NCBI GenBank assembly: GCA_030159075.1
Contig: BROG01000042.1
Location: 1,976,501 to 2,040,500, forward strand
From: Atrina japonica
Lineage: Eukaryota > Mollusca > Bivalvia > Pterioida > Pinnidae
DNA length: 64,000 nucleotides
Direction of reading: 5' to 3'
The notes below the pieces were generated by a model. The model was not told the DNA's origin. It worked only from the letters and a program-made list of their open reading frames with translations, and did no database searches. This document shows positions 36,001-48,200 of the stretch, piece by piece; positions within the stretch are counted from its first letter, which is position 1; every line of letters starts with the position of its first letter. The translations under genes were made by a program, and so were the position numbers.

Positions 36001-39000
36001 CGGAAATAAAAACACATTCTCTATAGCCTCATAACAACAGATCCATTGTAATGACTTACATGTTATACATTCGGACGGGACAGTAAATCACATGTCATAA
36101 AACAAATGTTTGGTTCTCAACTCAACATCGGAAGAAACTATCATGAATACAATGTAGCATATTAGACCCAATAAGCACCTTTGTTCCTATAAGCACCCTT
36201 CACCTTTAGTTCAGATTTACTCACCATTTTACACACAATCAAGAATCTTTTCTAGCTGTTTGACATGGAGAAATGTACCAGAAAGACATAACACTTTATT
36301 TCTAGCCCCCCCTCCCCCCAAGCAACAGAATAAGTCAATAGGTGTCCTGAGTAATAACTAAAGCAATTTGAATAAGTGCTTCATAAAAAAATTAACTGAT
36401 TTACTTCAGCTTGACTCTTAATTGGTCCCAATAAGTGTTTATTGGGTTGAATACATTACCCCAAAAGGCATTAATCAATGTAAAGAATTACTGGGCAGTC
36501 TACAGAATTTAACAACAAATGAACAAAATTACTGAATCTAACAGGATCTAATAAGTCGAAATACAACTAGAACGCAAAATTTAAACACACCTGAACCATG
36601 TGCTTTAATTGGACTAATGTTTATAATGGAAATTAGAAGGTAAGCATGGTCCTATAATGCAATGTTAATATAATTACATCATCATTCATACCAGTAAGCT
36701 TTGCCCCTCCAACTTGCTTCCTGTTTTGGTGCTTCATGAGTTGCTCCGTGAGGTGTTCCATGAAATGTCTGACTTTGAGGTATTCCAGTTTTCAGGCTAT
36801 GATCATAACTTTGTCTTAAGGATGGCTTACTCAACACTCTGTAAGCTTCATTGATTTGAACAAATTTGTCATGTGTCCGTGGATCTTTGTTTTTATCCGG
36901 GTGCCACTAAATAGATAAATAATGAAATTACAATAGAGAGAAAGATAGATACACCATTATATTGTGTACTATAATATTTAAATGTCAAACTGTTACATCA
37001 GGAGTCAACAATCATAAAAATTTTCACTAGTACAAAAATCAAATGTAATATTTAAAGATATTGTTTTCTGTTCAAAAATAGATATTCTGTTGATTTAATT
37101 TTTGTCTTCAACAATTTCACATGTCCCATCAACTGCCGATGGACTGGTCCCAGACAATGCAACAAACATGATTGTAGAGCCCTGTACATTAGTCTCATAT
37201 GTTTGTATAGCAGCATTAGATCAGGTCAGATTTTTTACTCAGAAATTTTCAAATACTACTGATGATTACACTTGGTGTGACAGTGTATTTAAACTGTAAT
37301 ATATTTAACATACTATAAAAGGGGTATAATCTGTGTTTACCACAAAAACTGTTTCTATTTTTTCTACTTTTACTTCTTGTACTTAATGTACAATAAGAAA
37401 TAAGGCATAAAAAATCTTATATCCTATACATTTTGTGAAAATAAGGTCAGGTCCAGTGTGGTATGAAATACAAATAGGAAGGTTGAATTAATCAGTCACA
37501 AGTAAATGATTGCCAAATTAAGTTTCTCAAGCAATTTTCACAAAATGTATAGATTAGAATTTAAGTATTGTTATGCCTGTGTATATCTCTTTTCATTATT
37601 GTATATCAACCTATAAGAAGTAAAAAAGGAAAGATTTTTTTTTGGGGGGGGGGGAAACACAGCTAATGCCCCTTTATAACTATGATTTACCCAAATAATT
37701 TTTAATGAAACATATTCTTACCTTTTTTGAAAGCTTGACAAAGGCAGATTTTATTTCCTTTTTAGATGCTGATTTTTCCACACCTAATACTTCATAGTGA
37801 TTAGAATTTTTTGAAAAAAACCTGTAATTTTAAAATACGTTATGCAAGTAAGAATGACTGGTGTTTCTTTACGAAGCTTGATTATTGACAAACAATTATA
37901 TATATATAACTTGTCTTAAGCTTATTCCCAAAATTTATTTTCCATACATAGAGAAGCAGTTAATAAGATAATTAAATGGCCATGAACATAATTTTTTCTC
38001 TAAATAATGTATAGCTTCCCCAAAATATGTTATTTCATGACCTATAATTTCCATCTTACATTCATTTCGTAACCCTAATAAGACCCAACCATGAAACCTA
38101 AATATCCAACTTGTATTTGGAACTTTTGATGTCGATGAGGAAGATGGTAAGACCTCTGCAAAATGTAGAGATTGCACTGCAAATGTCAGAGCTAAAGTCA
38201 TCGAAGAGAAATGTTCAGGCCTACCAAACAGACCAACCCATAAGAGAGCTACTCTAGTACCTCTTAATTCTGATATTAAAGTCTCAAAATATTATTTTTT
38301 CAATTATTTCAAACTGTTGATATACATGTAATTAATTTATGTTAAAATTTTCAAAATATAAACAAATTACCTATTAAATCTACTTATCTAGACCAAAGTG
38401 TCCTGTCAATTGACCAGTAAAGACCAGTACTGACCAATTTAACCAGTATTGACCAGTTTTTATCAGCATTCACCATCAACACAATACTTGTATTGACCGT
38501 TTTCTTGCCAACCTGAAGAGAATTCATTTTAAAATATGACTAGTGTTTCCAGAGGCAGGTTTTACCTGAATCATGCAGTACCATGTGCATTCATGTGTAG
38601 TGGATGGCTATCATATCATCATTTATATTGTCATTATGATAGTAACACTACAGTGATGTCAGTTCCCTGTGTCCTATCCTTACTTTGTTAACAGTGTCAG
38701 TAATTATAAAAACAATTAATCCTCAAAATTGAGTGTATTTGTGTATAACACTTTTTCCAAGACCTTCTTAACTTCAAAGACTGCCACATGATTCTTATCA
38801 GTTGAAGGTCACATTCCAATGAACACAGCTTGCAGTGTCCTGACTGAAGACTACAATGTCACAGCACATCATTCCAAGATAAAGAAATGATTTGAAATCT
38901 TTACAGATTATGCAATTGTTGACAGAGTATCTAAATACTCTTGAATCCCAATAACTCCAGATGAGTAAAATAAAACTTTTTTTTTTTTTTTTTTTGTGTT

Positions 39001-39801
39001 TGATTTAAATTTTATGTATATATACCCTGATTTGTATCCTTGTATCCCTATTTTTGCTACCCATGGGGTACAAAAACCCCTATTCTAAAAAAGCAGTTTG
39101 AACACTGAATATGACAGACAGACTATCGAGTGAAAATTAATCCACATTAAGTGATTACATGTAACATATGAGGTAGTTCTTTCAGATGATTTTGATAAGA
39201 GCTTCCCTTACAAAGGGATGGGGTACAAACAAAATGGAAATTGTCCACAGTAGTCATTCCATATTGACAAGTGATTGGATCATATCCTTTATCTTTTATT
39301 TGATACAGGCAGAATTTTATAAGCTATGGCAAAAGAAGGAGCGTAAATGCACAGATTGCACCGCTGTGATATATAGTTGGGATTTTCCACTCTTTTGGGA
39401 ATGGGACCTGGGCATTTTGAATTGGGATTTTGAACATTTTATTGAAATTGGAAAACCTAGAAATACATGAACTATGTGAAAATACAAGAATACCTTCAAA
39501 TTCGTTGTCATTTGACTTTATATGGGAAATTTTGACAAGAAATTGGGGGAAAATGCAATGTTTTTGCATTGGAAATGGGGCCTTATTTCAGCCCTGTACG
39601 ATAGGGTGGAAAATCACTGTATACATGTAGATATATGGGAAAAATACTGAGGGGAGGAGGCATGTATTACATCCACTCCCCCTGTTCTTATTGCAATTAA
39701 TAATACTTATACAAATCTTACCTTATTTGTGGCCTCTGTAGCACTAATAATCGTAAACATGCACATTTTTCACATCCCCGTATCAGTGCTGTGGTCATCA
39801 T
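32406..39801 (-). CDS. DNAJC4: DNAJC4-type membrane-anchored J-domain co-chaperone (paralogue 1)
   Basis: Coding exons, 5' to 3' on the minus strand: 39801-39722, 37821-37722, 36906-36692, 35154-34978, 33390-33304 and 32544-32406. All introns are GT/AG and phases match, giving 265 residues, close to vertebrate DNAJC4 (about 240). A basic, hydrophobic N-terminus comes first, compatible with a mitochondrial or ER targeting signal. Then the J domain: [17 protein letters not shown], the HPD motif in [28 protein letters not shown] linker with [14 protein letters not shown] precedes one membrane segment ([17 protein letters not shown]) and a charged C-terminus. J domains stimulate Hsp70 ATPase through HPD; this protein would recruit Hsp70 to a membrane. 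The last codon overlaps an AATAAA at 32401-32406. It is head-to-head with paralogue 2. Start: the first of two tandem ATGs. Confidence 0.9.
32612..32661. repeat. (TA)n microsatellite
   Basis: Pure TA dinucleotides, in DNAJC4 intron 5 close to the terminal coding exon. Confidence 0.95.
33033..33094. repeat. (AC)n/(TA)n compound microsatellite
   Basis: CA repeats grade into TA repeats within DNAJC4 intron 5. Confidence 0.92.
33304..33390 (-). CDS. DNAJC4: DNAJC4 exon 5
   Basis: Acceptor ATTTGTAG, donor GTAAGT, phase 2 at both ends. It encodes [18 protein letters not shown] and a Lys/Glu-rich stretch, resembling the helical region after the membrane span in vertebrate DNAJC4. A weaker alternative donor lies two bases upstream. 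Confidence 0.8.
34978..35154 (-). CDS. DNAJC4: DNAJC4 exon 4 (linker and membrane segment)
   Basis: Acceptor TTTGTAG, donor GTAAGT, phase 2 at both ends. It encodes [19 protein letters not shown], a charged stretch, then the hydrophobic [17 protein letters not shown] membrane span and RW. Confidence 0.88.
35536..35812 (-). mobile_element. tRNA-derived SINE
   Basis: On the minus strand it begins GGCCTGACTCAGTCGGTAGT. The A box is TGACTCAGTCGGTAG (35793-35806) and the B box GAGTTCGAGTCC (35753-35764) is an excellent match to the Pol III consensus with normal spacing. The body (GGCAGCAGGTTGGATTCCTG, CATTGGTGACTTCTC) and the tail AGTGGGAAGTTAAACATCAA have the layout of molluscan/metazoan tRNA-SINEs. 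It lies in DNAJC4 intron 3 on the same strand as the gene. Confidence 0.82.
36692..36906 (-). CDS. DNAJC4: DNAJC4 exon 3 (HPD motif and helix III)
   Basis: Acceptor CTATTTAG, donor GTATGA. It opens with [15 protein letters not shown], continues [20 protein letters not shown], then a His/Pro/Gln-rich linker. The intron directly before HPD is also present in the two paralogues. Confidence 0.92.
37319..37676. mobile_element. Foldback MITE family F1, copy c
   Basis: Ends AAAGGGGTATAATCTGTGTT and AACACAGCTAATGCCCCTTT. Internal arms are as in copy b. Lies in DNAJC4 intron 2. A (T)n(G)9 tract sits before the right end. Confidence 0.78.
37722..37821 (-). CDS. DNAJC4: DNAJC4 exon 2 (J-domain helices I-II)
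   Basis: Acceptor AAATTACAG, donor GTAAGA, enters in phase 2 and leaves in phase 0. It encodes helix I (HYEVLGV) and the basic helix II ([14 protein letters not shown]) that contacts Hsp70. Confidence 0.9.
38095..38225 (+). pseudogene. Possible BED-type zinc-finger remnant of a DNA transposon
   Basis: In plus frames, CIWNF and then, after an apparent one-base loss, [20 protein letters not shown]. The C-x2-C preceded by an aromatic and acidic stretch resembles the BED finger of hAT-like transposases. No His pair or transposase core is visible. Lies in DNAJC4 intron 1. Confidence 0.3.
38540..39110 (-). mobile_element. Degenerate dispersed element, copy 2 (inverted)
   Basis: Inverted and diverged relative of 27326-27960. 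Shared pieces include CTACCCATGGGGTACAAAAA, CCTTACTTTGTTAACAGTGT and AACACTTTTTCCAAGACC. Lies in DNAJC4 intron 1; contains a (T)n tract at about 38979-38996. Confidence 0.6.
39722..39801 (-). CDS. DNAJC4: DNAJC4 coding exon 1 (N-terminal signal)
   Basis: ATGATG start, 26 codons plus two bases, donor GTAAGA. It encodes [19 protein letters not shown] and a few more residues with Arg/Lys and no acidic residue except one Glu, like a targeting peptide. Confidence 0.75.
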
Positions 39802-40210
39802 CTCTAAATTTCTTTTCTTTTTTTTTTTACATTTTTCTACAAATATACAGCAACATAAAATTGTGAGCAGTGCATACAAACTTTCACTCATAAAATTTTT
39901 AAAATAATATTAGATTCAAAACATAAGTTGTTCTGGATATATAATAAAAACAGCAAATGGAAGAAATATCTGCATTCTTCATACAACAAACTAAAAGATA
40001 ATGGTGGCAACAATCCGAGTCAATATAATCAATTTGTGTCTGTCCATAATAGGTATTGTGATACACCAGAATGGATACCATGCAGATTGTTTACAATGCA
40101 GCATACATATTGTAGATAATTCCAAGATATCTGCATCTGGGAAACTCAAATCAATTTCAATTAGATCAACAACAATCATGACAATGTACATGTACATGTA
40201 CTACAAAATT

Positions 40211-40690
40211 CAATCTAATTAAAAACCGATCTCTAATCACTCCCATTTTCTGATATGTCGCGTATAGGATCTAACGCAATCCACTATGGGATCTCGTGAA
40301 GATGACCTCTTAGATGTGTCATTTTCAACCAATGAAAAAATCGAAAAATACAAAATCTTGTAAGCAATCAAATAGCAAAGATGTAAACATTTTTAACATT
40401 ACAAATAACACTGAGCACAAAAATATGGTAGTACAGAATTATATTTATAACCTTGGATGGGTTCAAATCAAAAAACATACTCTGATGGAATTTTGCATAT
40501 TGACAGTATCCTTTTTTATAAAATAAATAACATCATTTGGCCATTAATTTTTAAAAGTCGCATTTTTATTGGTTGAACATTACACATCTATGAAAAGTCA
40601 CCAGCATGTGACCCGATAGCGGATTGTGTTAAATCCTCTACGCAACACATCAGAAATGGGAGCGGCGAGAGATCTGTTTTTAATTAGATT
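40211..40690. mobile_element. Foldback MITE family F2, split by a second foldback element
   Basis: Outer arms: TCTAATTAAAAACCGATCTC with CTCCCATTTTCTGATATGTC on the left, ACACATCAGAAATGGGAGCG with ATCTGTTTTTAATTAGA on the right. The 58.3-kb copy lacks the middle, so 40327-40577, bounded by ACCAATGAAAAAATCG / GCATTTTTATTGGTTGAA, is a later insertion. Confidence 0.72.
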
Positions 40691-41759
40691 GAGACAAATT
40701 GGGAGCCTGTGTTTTGTTTACAATACAATTACTGGACATGTCAAAAACTGTTTGAATCAGATCAGAATTAGTTTAGTCTGATTACATGGCTACAAAGTGA
40801 TTTTTTAGGTAGTGAGTATTCTCACAAGTGACATATACTGAAAATCTAAAATGATAGTCACATGTACATTTGAATATGAAAATTTTATATACATGTATAT
40901 ACATGTATCAAAATTATTTATGGAAATTCTTACAACATGATAGGTCAAACAAACATTCATTTTAGCTCAACAATAAACACATTACACATACATGTACCAA
41001 GAATTCTGTGGATTTTCTTAAGATGTTACTTTGATTTATGGAGTAGAATATATAAAATTTGTATAATCATGTGGGACAGAGAGAAAAATATCAAGACCTC
41101 TACTTTTCTATGATTTAAAATCCTGTCTAGGTACTGTTTTAGCAGTTTAGTTAAAATGCTTGCCATAGACCGCTAGCTTAGACTGCCTACCTCCATATCA
41201 ACAATGATGCTGTTGAATGATAAAATTTGATCTAATAAGTACTTAAGCAATAATGGCTATTGTTTGTTTTAAATGTAGGAATTCGCAACCACTCATCATT
41301 GAAACTTTATTTTTCATTTCAATCTTCTCATCTTCCTCTGTTTCTCGCCAATAAAAACGTCATTGTTTTAGTGCTAATTTTGATATCTACCAGTGAAATC
41401 CTTGGTATGATTGTTTTTGTTTGATAACATCAACTGATGAAAGAATATAAACATGATAAAGATGTATTGAAAACTGATCCGAATACAAGTACTACTGAGT
41501 TACATGTATCTATACAAAGTTACCGAGACGACTTAATGTAAAATACTGTGTTGACCACATGAAAAGTCTTGAGTTAACATGGTACCAAGTTGATCTAGAA
41601 CCATTAAATGATGCATCCATGATATTCCCATCTGGGACAACTTAACTTACATATAACATTACCGGTACATGTAGATCAATTAGGCCTACTTAACCTTAGC
41701 CTACATGTATAATTTCTCTTTGTCCAAGTACACCAAAATTGATAAAACAACAACTCACT

Positions 41760-42080
41760 AATCAACGGTAGCAGGCAGGGGAAAATATGTGGCCAGACAA
41801 GAACAGAACCCAGGACCTACTTAACATCAACTGTGGTATCTGGGCTGATACCCTCTGCACCATTACAACCCCCTTCCCCATAACAAGATTTCTGAACCCA
41901 GCTCGCAGATTATTACACAGTAAGTTATTCATATAAATTTTTATAATTAGTTGGCTGCAAAATGTAGCATGTGGGGAAAATTGTTTGACCAGACTGGAAA
42001 TCAATCTCAGGACCTTCTGAACACTAGCAGGATGCTCTTACCAACTGAGCTACATGTTTCTGGACTGCCACCCTCTGCAC
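41760..42080 (-). mobile_element. tRNA-like SINE fragment(s)
   Basis: On the minus strand, ATGTAGCTCAGTTGGTAAGA is an A-box-like tRNA head (about 42035-42054), followed by a degraded B-box region (GATTGATTTCC). A related second fragment, with GGTCCTGGGTTCTGTTC, lies at 41790-41860. No intact tRNA fold is claimed. Confidence 0.45.
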
Positions 42081-43400
42081 CACTACACACTATATAGATT
42101 GTAATGGGCCTACATGTAATAATACATTCAAAATCAACAAAAGTGATGGGTAGACAGAATTCGAAAATAGATGGAATTATGTCATGAAATAATATGATGT
42201 TGGTGGATTATTAAAAATGACAGATCAGATAAGCAACTGGCCAAACTTCAGACGGCGGCGATGAAAATGTCACTCACTCACTGCATCTCAAGCTTGCCAG
42301 GAAGAAGGTACCCTGGCATCATGTTTTTCTAATAACCATTCCAAATGATCCAATGTTAACAGAAATGTAATAAAATAATCGAATCCAAAATATTGTTGAA
42401 AACATATGACAGCGTGAAATATATGCAGGCCTATACTTCTGCCCTGATATTATTCTAAAAATGTAAGTTGTAACCTAAATGAGAGGCAGAATTTCGGCCT
42501 ACAAACCCTTTTCAAGAAAAGGCCTCTGACGTTTCTAGACACTACGCTTATGTGAGCAATAATTTAACTAAGTATTTGAGTTACGGGAAAGAAATGTACT
42601 TCCAACTGCTCAAATCTATTGGAGCAGCTTGTTCATAATAACAAAACAGGCACTAGAACTATAGGGACTTGAAAGGCCCTACTTTGAATTGTTGTGTAAT
42701 TTGTACCAATTTCGTACACTCTTCAATCGATCATCATTCCTAAACAGCAATACTGACCAACGAAATTTGACTAATTTGGAGCTGAAGACCTGAATAATGT
42801 GTAGTTTCCCAACATTTTGTATTACATAAATGTTAACCTCAATAACGGAAATGCAAGGTGATATGTAAGTTAAAAAACCAGGACGAAAATTTCCGTTTCC
42901 GCTTTAATATCTGCTACTTTTTTATGTTGGAGAATTACCTTTAAACCATGTGAATAATTGATAAATGAATTAGAAGATATCAATGAATATATGAATAAAT
43001 GAATGAATGAATAATAAATCGAATGTAGACGAGATTGTACTGACGCCCGTTTCCGACCTCGTATTTATCTACCGACAAATATTTCCGTTTGTTTTGTCGT
43101 CCCGTGGCTATGCAAGGTATATCATATAAGTAAAATACTGTCGTATGGACGTGGTAATATGTTGTCATTGAGGGGACGACTATTTGATTCTGATGGGGGT
43201 GGGACTGTCAGTTTTTAGAAAAAAATATTATGGCCTTGAAAATAATTAATCTGTCCTCTACTAGTTCTGCAAGATTATAAATACATATGTAATCTGACCT
43301 TAACTCAGTTAACTCCATAACTGTACTGTTCTCACGAACCACTGAATACAATTCATCCAAACTTGGCAAGGATCATCCTAGGGGACGGGCATTCAGTTGT
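42080..43400. other. Intergenic, nothing recognised
   Basis: No supported gene. A short (TGAA)n run lies near 42985-43010. Confidence 0.45.
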
Positions 43401-43408
43401 GTATAAAT

Positions 43409-43442
43409 GCTGATTATCTCCCCTTGACAAGGGGAGATAATT
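43409..43442. repeat. Short perfect palindrome
   Basis: ATTATCTCCCCTTG and CAAGGGGAGATAAT face each other with almost no spacer. The half-site AATTATCTCCCCTTG recurs at about 48965. Confidence 0.7.
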
Positions 43443-43683
43443 AGCAAACTCATGAAAAATATTTTTAAATATTCTTCTTAACTGCAAGTAGGAAACATCT
43501 AGTATATTGCATGCTGGATTGCTATGATGTGCAGATTCATGTTTGTTCAATGTATGACCCTTGCACCAATTTTTTTTTTTTTTAATGGGGAAAGCATTTT
43601 CATAAAAAAAATTTTGTCCCTCACTTTTGATTTGCTTTCTGCACCAAAAAGGCCCCTCCAATACCAGTTAAGGCTTTAAAATG

Positions 43684-43820
43684 ATTGTAATGGGATTGTG
43701 TTTCACACTTAAGGGTTCCTTATCACAATCTTGCCTCACAATAATCCAATGTGCAGTGAGGTTTGTATTTTATAACACTTTTGCATATAGTAAATACTTA
43801 TGTTACCTCCTCAACTCTCT
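43684..43820. repeat. Inverted repeat arm 1
   Basis: AGGGTTCCTTATCACAATCT, TGCCTCACAATAATCCAATG and ATAACACTTTTGCATA match, inverted, the segment at 45583-45715. Confidence 0.85.
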
Positions 43821-44509
43821 AAAATTCTAGAATGCCACTGCAGTATATTACATTTCTGACCACATGGTAATAGTGAAAAAAAAATGAAGAAAATAAATAA
43901 TCTGTCTCTAATCTGCTTTAAAATAAATATTCTGTCCAGTGACAGTATGAAAATAAATAATCTGACTTGACAAAATTTGCCAGGACCCCTCCCCTCAGAA
44001 TCAAATGGTTATCAATCAAGTGTAGACAGGATAGTCTGTTAATCAAACCTAAATACATTTACATACATTCATGTGGTCAGGCATGATAAAAGTCAGCTTT
44101 TATACATGCACAGCTTCAAATTATACAAAATAATTTCTAATTTCACCTAAAAAGTAGATCTAACTTAAAATCTAGGCAGAATTTCAGCAAATTTCTATTT
44201 TGCCCATATGTAGTTTATAGTATGTAAGAACTTGCACTCCTAACAGTGATTAACTGTAAGCCAAGTCAAAGAGCCAGCATAGAGAGAGTCACTGCTGTTC
44301 TAATTAATAATTAAGGATTGCAGTCATAACTTGGTATGAACTAAGGCAGTGCCTTGAAAGTGAGCACAGTTCCTTGTTTTACATATGTAGGACATCTGAC
44401 ACAAAATGATGTCACAGCTTCAGTTCAGTGATAGGTTTTATATATCACTGATTAATTGGTAGTCTGTGTCATTATCAACAATTTTTCAGTAATATGGTGG
44501 CAATATATA

Positions 44510-44685
44510 CAATAAAACCTGCTAAAATGGCCACCTCTATATAAGGATAACCTGTATATAAAGGCCCGTTTTTCCAAGTACCTTGACCGCATATTTCAAC
44601 TAAATTGAACCTGTGTGTAAGGGTCTCCTGCACATAAAGGTCAATATTTTCTGGTCCCTTGGGTGGCCCCTATATATAGGTTTCA

Positions 44686-44690
<5 letters not shown>
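44510..44690. mobile_element. MITE-like repeat F4, copy 1
   Basis: AATAAAACCTGCTAAAATGG, CCTGTATATAAAGGCCCG and a closing TATATAGGTTTCAC resemble the element at 45291-45473 and a fragment at 27955-28015. Confidence 0.55.

Positions 44691-44771
<81 letters not shown>
44689..44771. repeat. (TA)n microsatellite
   Basis: About 40 TA dinucleotides, directly after the F4 element end GGTTTCACGA. Confidence 0.95.
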
Positions 44772-44775
<4 letters not shown>

Positions 44776-45008
44776 TTATTAATATATGTTGATCAAAACC
44801 ACACATATTTTAGATACAACATTTTCTAGAAATTGAAATAAAATGCATCATCTCTTGAATGTGAAACAATGTCAACCGAGTGTATTAATTGTCACTGTAT
44901 TTGTGTCAGACATTTTGTTTGACATTTTGTAAACTACATAGTATATTATTTATATCTATTTTTTTTTTTTTTCAGAGTAGAAACTTTGATAGAATGTTCA
45001 CATAAAGA

Positions 45009-45094
45009 ATGATATTATCTTTATCATGGCAATTGTGGAGAAGGAAAACGGATAAGATATTCTTCTTAACAAAGTGCAGTTTTGTCCACTTAAG
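45009..45094 (+). CDS. Paralogue 2 exon 1 (candidate)
   Basis: ATG at 45009 with 28 codons plus two bases before GTACAC. It encodes MILSLSWQLWRRKTDKIFF and more, with Arg/Lys/Trp and one acidic residue. An out-of-frame ATG at 45025 stops after ten codons. The phase-2 exit is the one required by exon 2. Confidence 0.55.
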
Positions 45095-45204
45095 GTACAC
45101 ACACAGAGAAATATATATTATGTTTTGATGTAGTCAATAATTGTAACAAAATGCAGGAGGTTAATTCATTTTATCTGATATCAATAGCTAATAGAATTTG
45201 AAAG

Positions 45205-45263
<59 letters not shown>

Positions 45264-48200
45264 GATGACCATTTGATCTGAATCAGAACACAGTGAAACC
45301 TGTATATAAAGACCCTCTTCGCGACACAACAAAACCAGTCTTTATAGGGAAGTGTCTTTATATAGAGGTTGATTTGTACACAAATGGTACTATTGGGGAC
45401 AGCAAAAAACAGTTTTTATGACCAGGTGGTCTTTATACACAGGTGGTTGCTAAAGCAGGTTTCACTATATTTATTTTCATACAGGTGTAGGACAGGATAT
45501 TTATTTTTAAGCAGACCAGTGACAGATTATTTAAATGTAATATACATGTATTGCTATGGTGGTTATAGGAATTTATCAAAGGGGGAATTGAGGGGTTAAC
45601 ATAAGTATATACTATTCAAAAGTGTTATAAAATATAAATCTCACTGCACATTGGATTATTGTGAGGCAAGATTGTGATAAGGAACCCTTAGGAAAGTAAC
45701 ACGCTATCCCATTTCATTGATTTGGAAGCCACAACTGGTATTTGAGGGGCCTCTGTGGCCTAGTGGTTAGAACATTGGACTTTGAACCATTAAGTCTCTC
45801 ACTTGTTAGTGCAGGTTCGATCCCCGCTGGAATGTAAACTGATTTTTGTGATGAAGTTTGCCAGTTTACTTGCGGAAGACCGGTGGTCTCTTCCCGGGTA
45901 CATTGTAATCGGGTTCTCTCCTCCACCACTAAAAACTGGCCGACACCACATAACTGAAAAATTATTGAGTGTGGTGCGAAACACTATTCAGAATTCAAAT
46001 TCTGGTATTTAACGTGTTCAGACACACACACAAATGGATGGAGACAGTCATTGTATTAAGTCTTCAACCAACAGGATTATATCCAAGAATTTTCAAAGAA
46101 GGGGTAAATTTTTTTGTTTTGTTTTGTTTTTTTGGAGGGGGATGACAAGGTACCATGCAAAATGGTGTGTTTATTGAGTTTAAAGAATTGGATATCATGA
46201 ATGATTAGATTATCATATTTTTAGCTAATAATAACAATTGACAATCATATACAGTTTGATATAATGCAAATTTTGTTTACAAATAAATTTCTATATTCAT
46301 ACATGAACATGCTGAGAAAACAAATGAAAATTTATTTACCGATACGTAGGGTAAACACTGAAACTGAAATGAAACAAAGCGTAGTCAAAAGGCATGAAAT
46401 TCAAAATATACAGGGGCATTACCTATGTTTACAAAATAAAAATATTTCAATTTTTTCTACTTTTACTTCTTGAACTTGATGTAAAATAACAAATAAGAGC
46501 TATACACACATATAGAAATTCTTATATTCCTACATATTTTGTGAAAATAGTGTCATCAGGTCCAGTGTGGTATTCATATACAGATAGTAAGGTTGCAAGT
46601 GGAAAGTGCCAAACATGAATTTCTCAAGCAATTTTCACAAAATATATATATTTGAATTGAAGAATTTGTATTCTTGTGTAGAACTCTTTTTTGTTGTTGT
46701 ATATCAATCCAAGTAGTTAAACAGAAAAAAAACAATCTGGAAAAAAAAACCCACAGCTAATACAGGGCAGATTTGAATCAGAGGGAAGGAAGAGTATAAA
46801 ATAGTGAAGCAGGCCAAAATTTTTAAAATGTTATCGGTGATTAATTTTCCTTGGCACTTAGTAAGTGACTTACCAACTGTGATAAAATGGTCATCCCCTT
46901 ACTAACTTACATGTACTTAGCCTATTGGTTTTACCCCTTACTAACTTACTTAGCCTATTGGTTTTACCCCTTACTAACTTACTTAGCCTATTGATTTTAC
47001 CCCTTACTTACTTACTTAGCCTATTGGTTTTACAATGGCACTTAGTGACTTACCGTTGTGATCATATTTGTTTAGGTTATACAGTACACACTATGATACT
47101 CTGAAAGTTAAGAAGGATGCCAGTATTAAAGAAATTAAAATAGCTTATAAGGAGCTTTCAAAGAAGGTAAGTGGTGCATATTAAACAAAAAGTAAAAGTG
47201 AGCCTGAATGGCTCACCTGAGAACCATCAATAAATGTAAGTTAGATTAAACAAATAAGAAATTTGACAATCTAAAGTACAGTGCAATTGATTTGTGGTGG
47301 GCATTGGGTCTAGAGAAAGAATGACAAAGGAGAGGCCCCTCAGTGAGCTATTTTGCCCAACTCTGGGCACCCTTTGGCTTACTTGGTCAAAAAACACAAA
47401 CATTTGTAGGTAACCATGAATATTTCATCCCTATCAAGTTTGATCGAAATACATCAACTGTTTCTAGAGAAGTTGAATGTGTTGTAAAACTTGTAATCGT
47501 GCACCCATTTCCCCATAATAATTGATAAATCACTCTATAGTACCTGAATATAAACATTGTTTCACTTAACAAAGGAGAATATCAAAGAAATCACACAAAT
47601 TGAATGAAAATGACAAAGTCCAAAAGACGTCAAAACTTTTATTTTAGAACAGAACCAAAAGCATTTCTTTACACACCCCTGTAGAACACTGTCAGTGTGA
47701 CACATTTAGTTTGTCCCTGTATATAGATGGTCTGTTTCTCGAAGAATGCTTCCCAAATCACCGTACCAATTTTGGACTTAGAATGATCGCAATAGCTCAC
47801 TAGAGACTTTAGCTCAGGGGTGCTAAGATGTTATCCCGAGACCGATTACTATCCTATGAAAAGATTTATCTCCCTTTCAATATTCAAATTACTAAGAGGA
47901 TTTAAATTGTAACAGAGGGATAATGTATTATTATGAAGTTTTCCTGAAGCATCGATATCAAATTCTGTTTTTAGTGGGTCCCAGGAAAGTCAGATAGATA
48001 AAACTGATAAAGTCTGTTTATAAAATTCAAAATATGATAACATTTTACCTCACCTCTGTTGATGTCATGGGGCACTTTCATTCCTGTTTATGGTTATGAA
48101 AATATGTGGAACTCAGGTTTACCTGCGTCTTCTGCTCACACATCACCTAAACTTTTTTTAACACATCATACATGTTCTTCAGATGCTAGATTAGTAATGT

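Noticed and set aside
43353..43661. 102-residue minus-strand frame
   Set aside because: It spans a palindromic repeat and poly-T tract; composition and the lack of splice or family support argue against a gene.
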